Origin: Neolecta irregularis DAH-3
Lineage: Eukaryota > Ascomycota > Neolectomycetes > Neolectales > Neolectaceae
DNA length: 31,678 nucleotides
Reading direction: 5' to 3'
NCBI GenBank assembly: GCA_001929475.1
Contig: LXFE01004042.1
Location: 141 to 31,818, forward strand
Shown here: positions 30,566 through 31,678 of the stretch, piece after piece
Layout of the letters: each line of letters starts with the position of its first letter
How positions within the stretch are numbered: position 1 is the first letter of the stretch
The notes under the pieces: generated by a model
The model's input: only the letters and a program-made list of their open reading frames with translations
Database searches by the model: none
Told to the model about the DNA's origin: nothing
Made by a program: the position numbers and the translations under genes

Positions 30566-30928
30566 TGTCGATCTTGCTAGTTAAATTATGCAGGTTATCA
30601 TTGATTGTTAATTGATATTATCTCGCTTCGGCAATCATCGGTCAATCATAACCATATCAATTAATTGACATCTCTCATAATCATATCAGTCGATCATAGC
30701 CATACGAGTAAGTATCATGTACAATTCATCTCAGTCAATGAAAATATTCAATAATCAGCAGCAACGCCAGATGGGCCTCTAATCAAGTGAAATGAAAAAT
30801 GAAAGGCAAAATGAAAAAAGAACCACGTACACCAACCAGATCACCAAGAAAAAAGAAAAACAAATCACATATATCACATCTCCAAGAAGAAAGAAAAGAA
30901 ATCACAGCACCAAGGAAGAATAAAGAAA
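30566..30928. other. AT-rich, then purine-rich, intergenic stretch
   Basis: About 360 bp between convergent genes. The first half holds TCAATCAT-like words and a possible hairpin; the second half is a purine-rich tract on the plus strand with many AAAGAAAA words. A plus-strand frame through it encodes mainly Lys, Arg and Glu and is most likely chance. Confidence 0.6.
30608..30664. terminator. Possible hairpin downstream of VPS10
   Basis: TTAATTGATAT (30608-30618) is an exact inverted match of ATATCAATTAA (30654-30664), with 35 nt between, followed by a further palindrome TCAATTAATTGA at 30657-30668. It might act in 3'-end formation, but eukaryotic genes do not need such structures. Confidence 0.3.
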
Positions 30929-31555
30929 TCACTTTACGACACGTCTCCACAACCTTTTTATTCTACCACCTGAATGTTTTTGTTTTTGTCTCTGTCTTGA
31001 TTCACATAAATCATCTGTATTGCGCATATTCTGTGGAGTTAGGGTGAGACGGAGTGTTTGTTCTCGAGAGGTGACCGAGGTGATTGTATATCGCCCGTCT
31101 GTTGATATTCTGCGGGATGATTCGTGGGGGAAGCCGTATTCGAGGACTTCATCGAACTTTTTGCGGGAGGTGTATATTTGAAGTTTGAGACGAACTTTTG
31201 GATCGTTGTAGTACTGTGGGAGTGAATCAGAACGGCGTCTGGGAGGAGCATTGTGGGACAAGGCAGGGATGAATGGCTCCGAGGCGGATCTTGGGGGCCA
31301 TCTTTGTCTTTGCTTGTGGGGGCGGGCGGGATCAGAATTGAAGTCAAAGTCGAGATCGAGAGGGGAATGAGCGAGGGGAGAGATCAGGTCAACGAGGGAA
31401 GAGGGGATGTCGTCTGTGGTTGGGGCTTCTGAGACGAGACTGAGGCGGTTTGTAAAGTAGGCCTCGTCTGCGGCGTCGAGGACAATGTGCTGGCGGGGCA
31501 AGGCGGGATTGGGCGTGGGCGGCCTGTTGGTGGATGAGGGCGAAGCAGAGGCCAT
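30929..31555 (-). CDS. Unrecognised fungal protein with an RLKLQIYTSRKKFDEVLE motif
   Basis: I cannot name this 208-residue protein. It is one uninterrupted frame from the ATG at 31555. The N-terminal half is Ser/Pro-rich and probably disordered, with a central basic patch (RPHKQRQRWPPRSAS). The second half contains RLKLQIYTSRKKFDEVLEYG, followed by FP, a block I associate with fungal proteins of unknown function. The C terminus is basic with KRLWRRVVK. The protein may be a soluble regulatory factor; nothing ties it to the neighbouring Vps10 gene, from which it is separated by convergent 3' regions. Confidence 0.6.
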   Translation of the reverse strand: MASASPSSTNRPPTPNPALPRQHIVLDAADEAYFTNRLSLVSEAPTTDDIPSSLVDLISPLAHSPLDLDFDFNSDPARPHKQRQRWPPRSASEPFIPALSHNAPPRRRSDSLPQYYNDPKVRLKLQIYTSRKKFDEVLEYGFPHESSRRISTDGRYTITSVTSREQTLRLTLTPQNMRNTDDLCESRQRQKQKHSGGRIKRLWRRVVK

Positions 31556-31678
31556 TGCTAGCTGTTCGTGAACAGAAAAGAGCTTTCTCTGCAGGGCTGG
31601 AGGCAGTTGGGTGTGTGGTGGGAGAAGGGGAGGATACAGAGTGGGATTGTCTGGTTTGTCTGGTTTATCTTTGGGGAG
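31556..31678. other. Upstream region of the last gene
   Basis: The final 123 bp lie upstream of the unrecognised gene and are pyrimidine/purine biased. No further gene can be called before the window ends. Confidence 0.5.

Noticed and set aside
30799-31047. Lys/Arg-rich plus-strand frame
   Set aside because: It is produced by a purine-rich tract and overlaps the 3' end of the unrecognised minus-strand gene.
1-31678. Search for tRNA genes, CRISPR arrays, transposase genes and viral genes
   Set aside because: No GTTCRANNC B-box with matching A-box, no regular repeat-spacer array and no transposase or viral motifs were seen in the intergenic sequence.

Overview
This is a gene-dense stretch of a fungal nuclear chromosome, most likely from an ascomycete. 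I recognise 22 protein-coding genes, 19 of them as known families, and no RNA genes, transposons, CRISPR arrays or viral sequence. Fungal origin follows from an Afi1/MesA polarity protein, an AcrB-type protein, a Reg1/Hex2-type phosphatase regulator, Vps10 with duplicated sortilin domains, and a ten-finger TFIIIA. Nearly every gene is split by very small introns (about 28 to 58 nt, mostly 30 to 42), and I can place about 78 by restoring conserved protein sequence. Small introns, compact spacing and the ten-finger TFIIIA (also known from fission yeast) would fit a Taphrinomycotina-like ascomycete. That placement is inference only.

Layout, left to right: the 3' part of an AFI1/mesA gene (+); a monoglyceride lipase (-); a BolA3-type mitochondrial Fe-S factor (+); an unrecognised coiled-coil, possibly tail-anchored protein (+); an Rrg8-like candidate mitochondrial protein (-); a mitochondrial flavin-reductase-like protein (+); an AcrB-like membrane/coiled-coil protein (-); mitoribosomal bL31m (+); retromer Vps5 (-); the mitochondrial phosphate carrier (-); a doubtful small gene (-); TFIIIA (-); RPB6 (+); myosin regulatory light chain (-); Hsp90 (+); ClpP (-); an ETFRF1/LYRM5-type LYR protein (+); alpha-tubulin (-); a Reg1-like PP1 regulator in a GC-rich island (-); bleomycin hydrolase (-); Vps10 (+); and an unrecognised fungal protein (-).

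Strands alternate almost gene by gene, so most neighbours are divergent pairs sharing a short promoter or convergent pairs with stops 19 to 165 bp apart. Several divergent promoters carry a CACGTG E-box: TFIIIA/RPB6, ClpP/ETFRF1 and bleomycin hydrolase/Vps10. Hsp90 has a perfect four-unit heat-shock element. Up to seven genes are probably mitochondrial. Vps5 and its cargo receptor Vps10 are about 15 kb apart. Three introns appear to use GC-AG boundaries.

I found no convincing new multi-gene system. The most useful observations are the intron architecture, the shared E-box promoters and a few unrecognised proteins.
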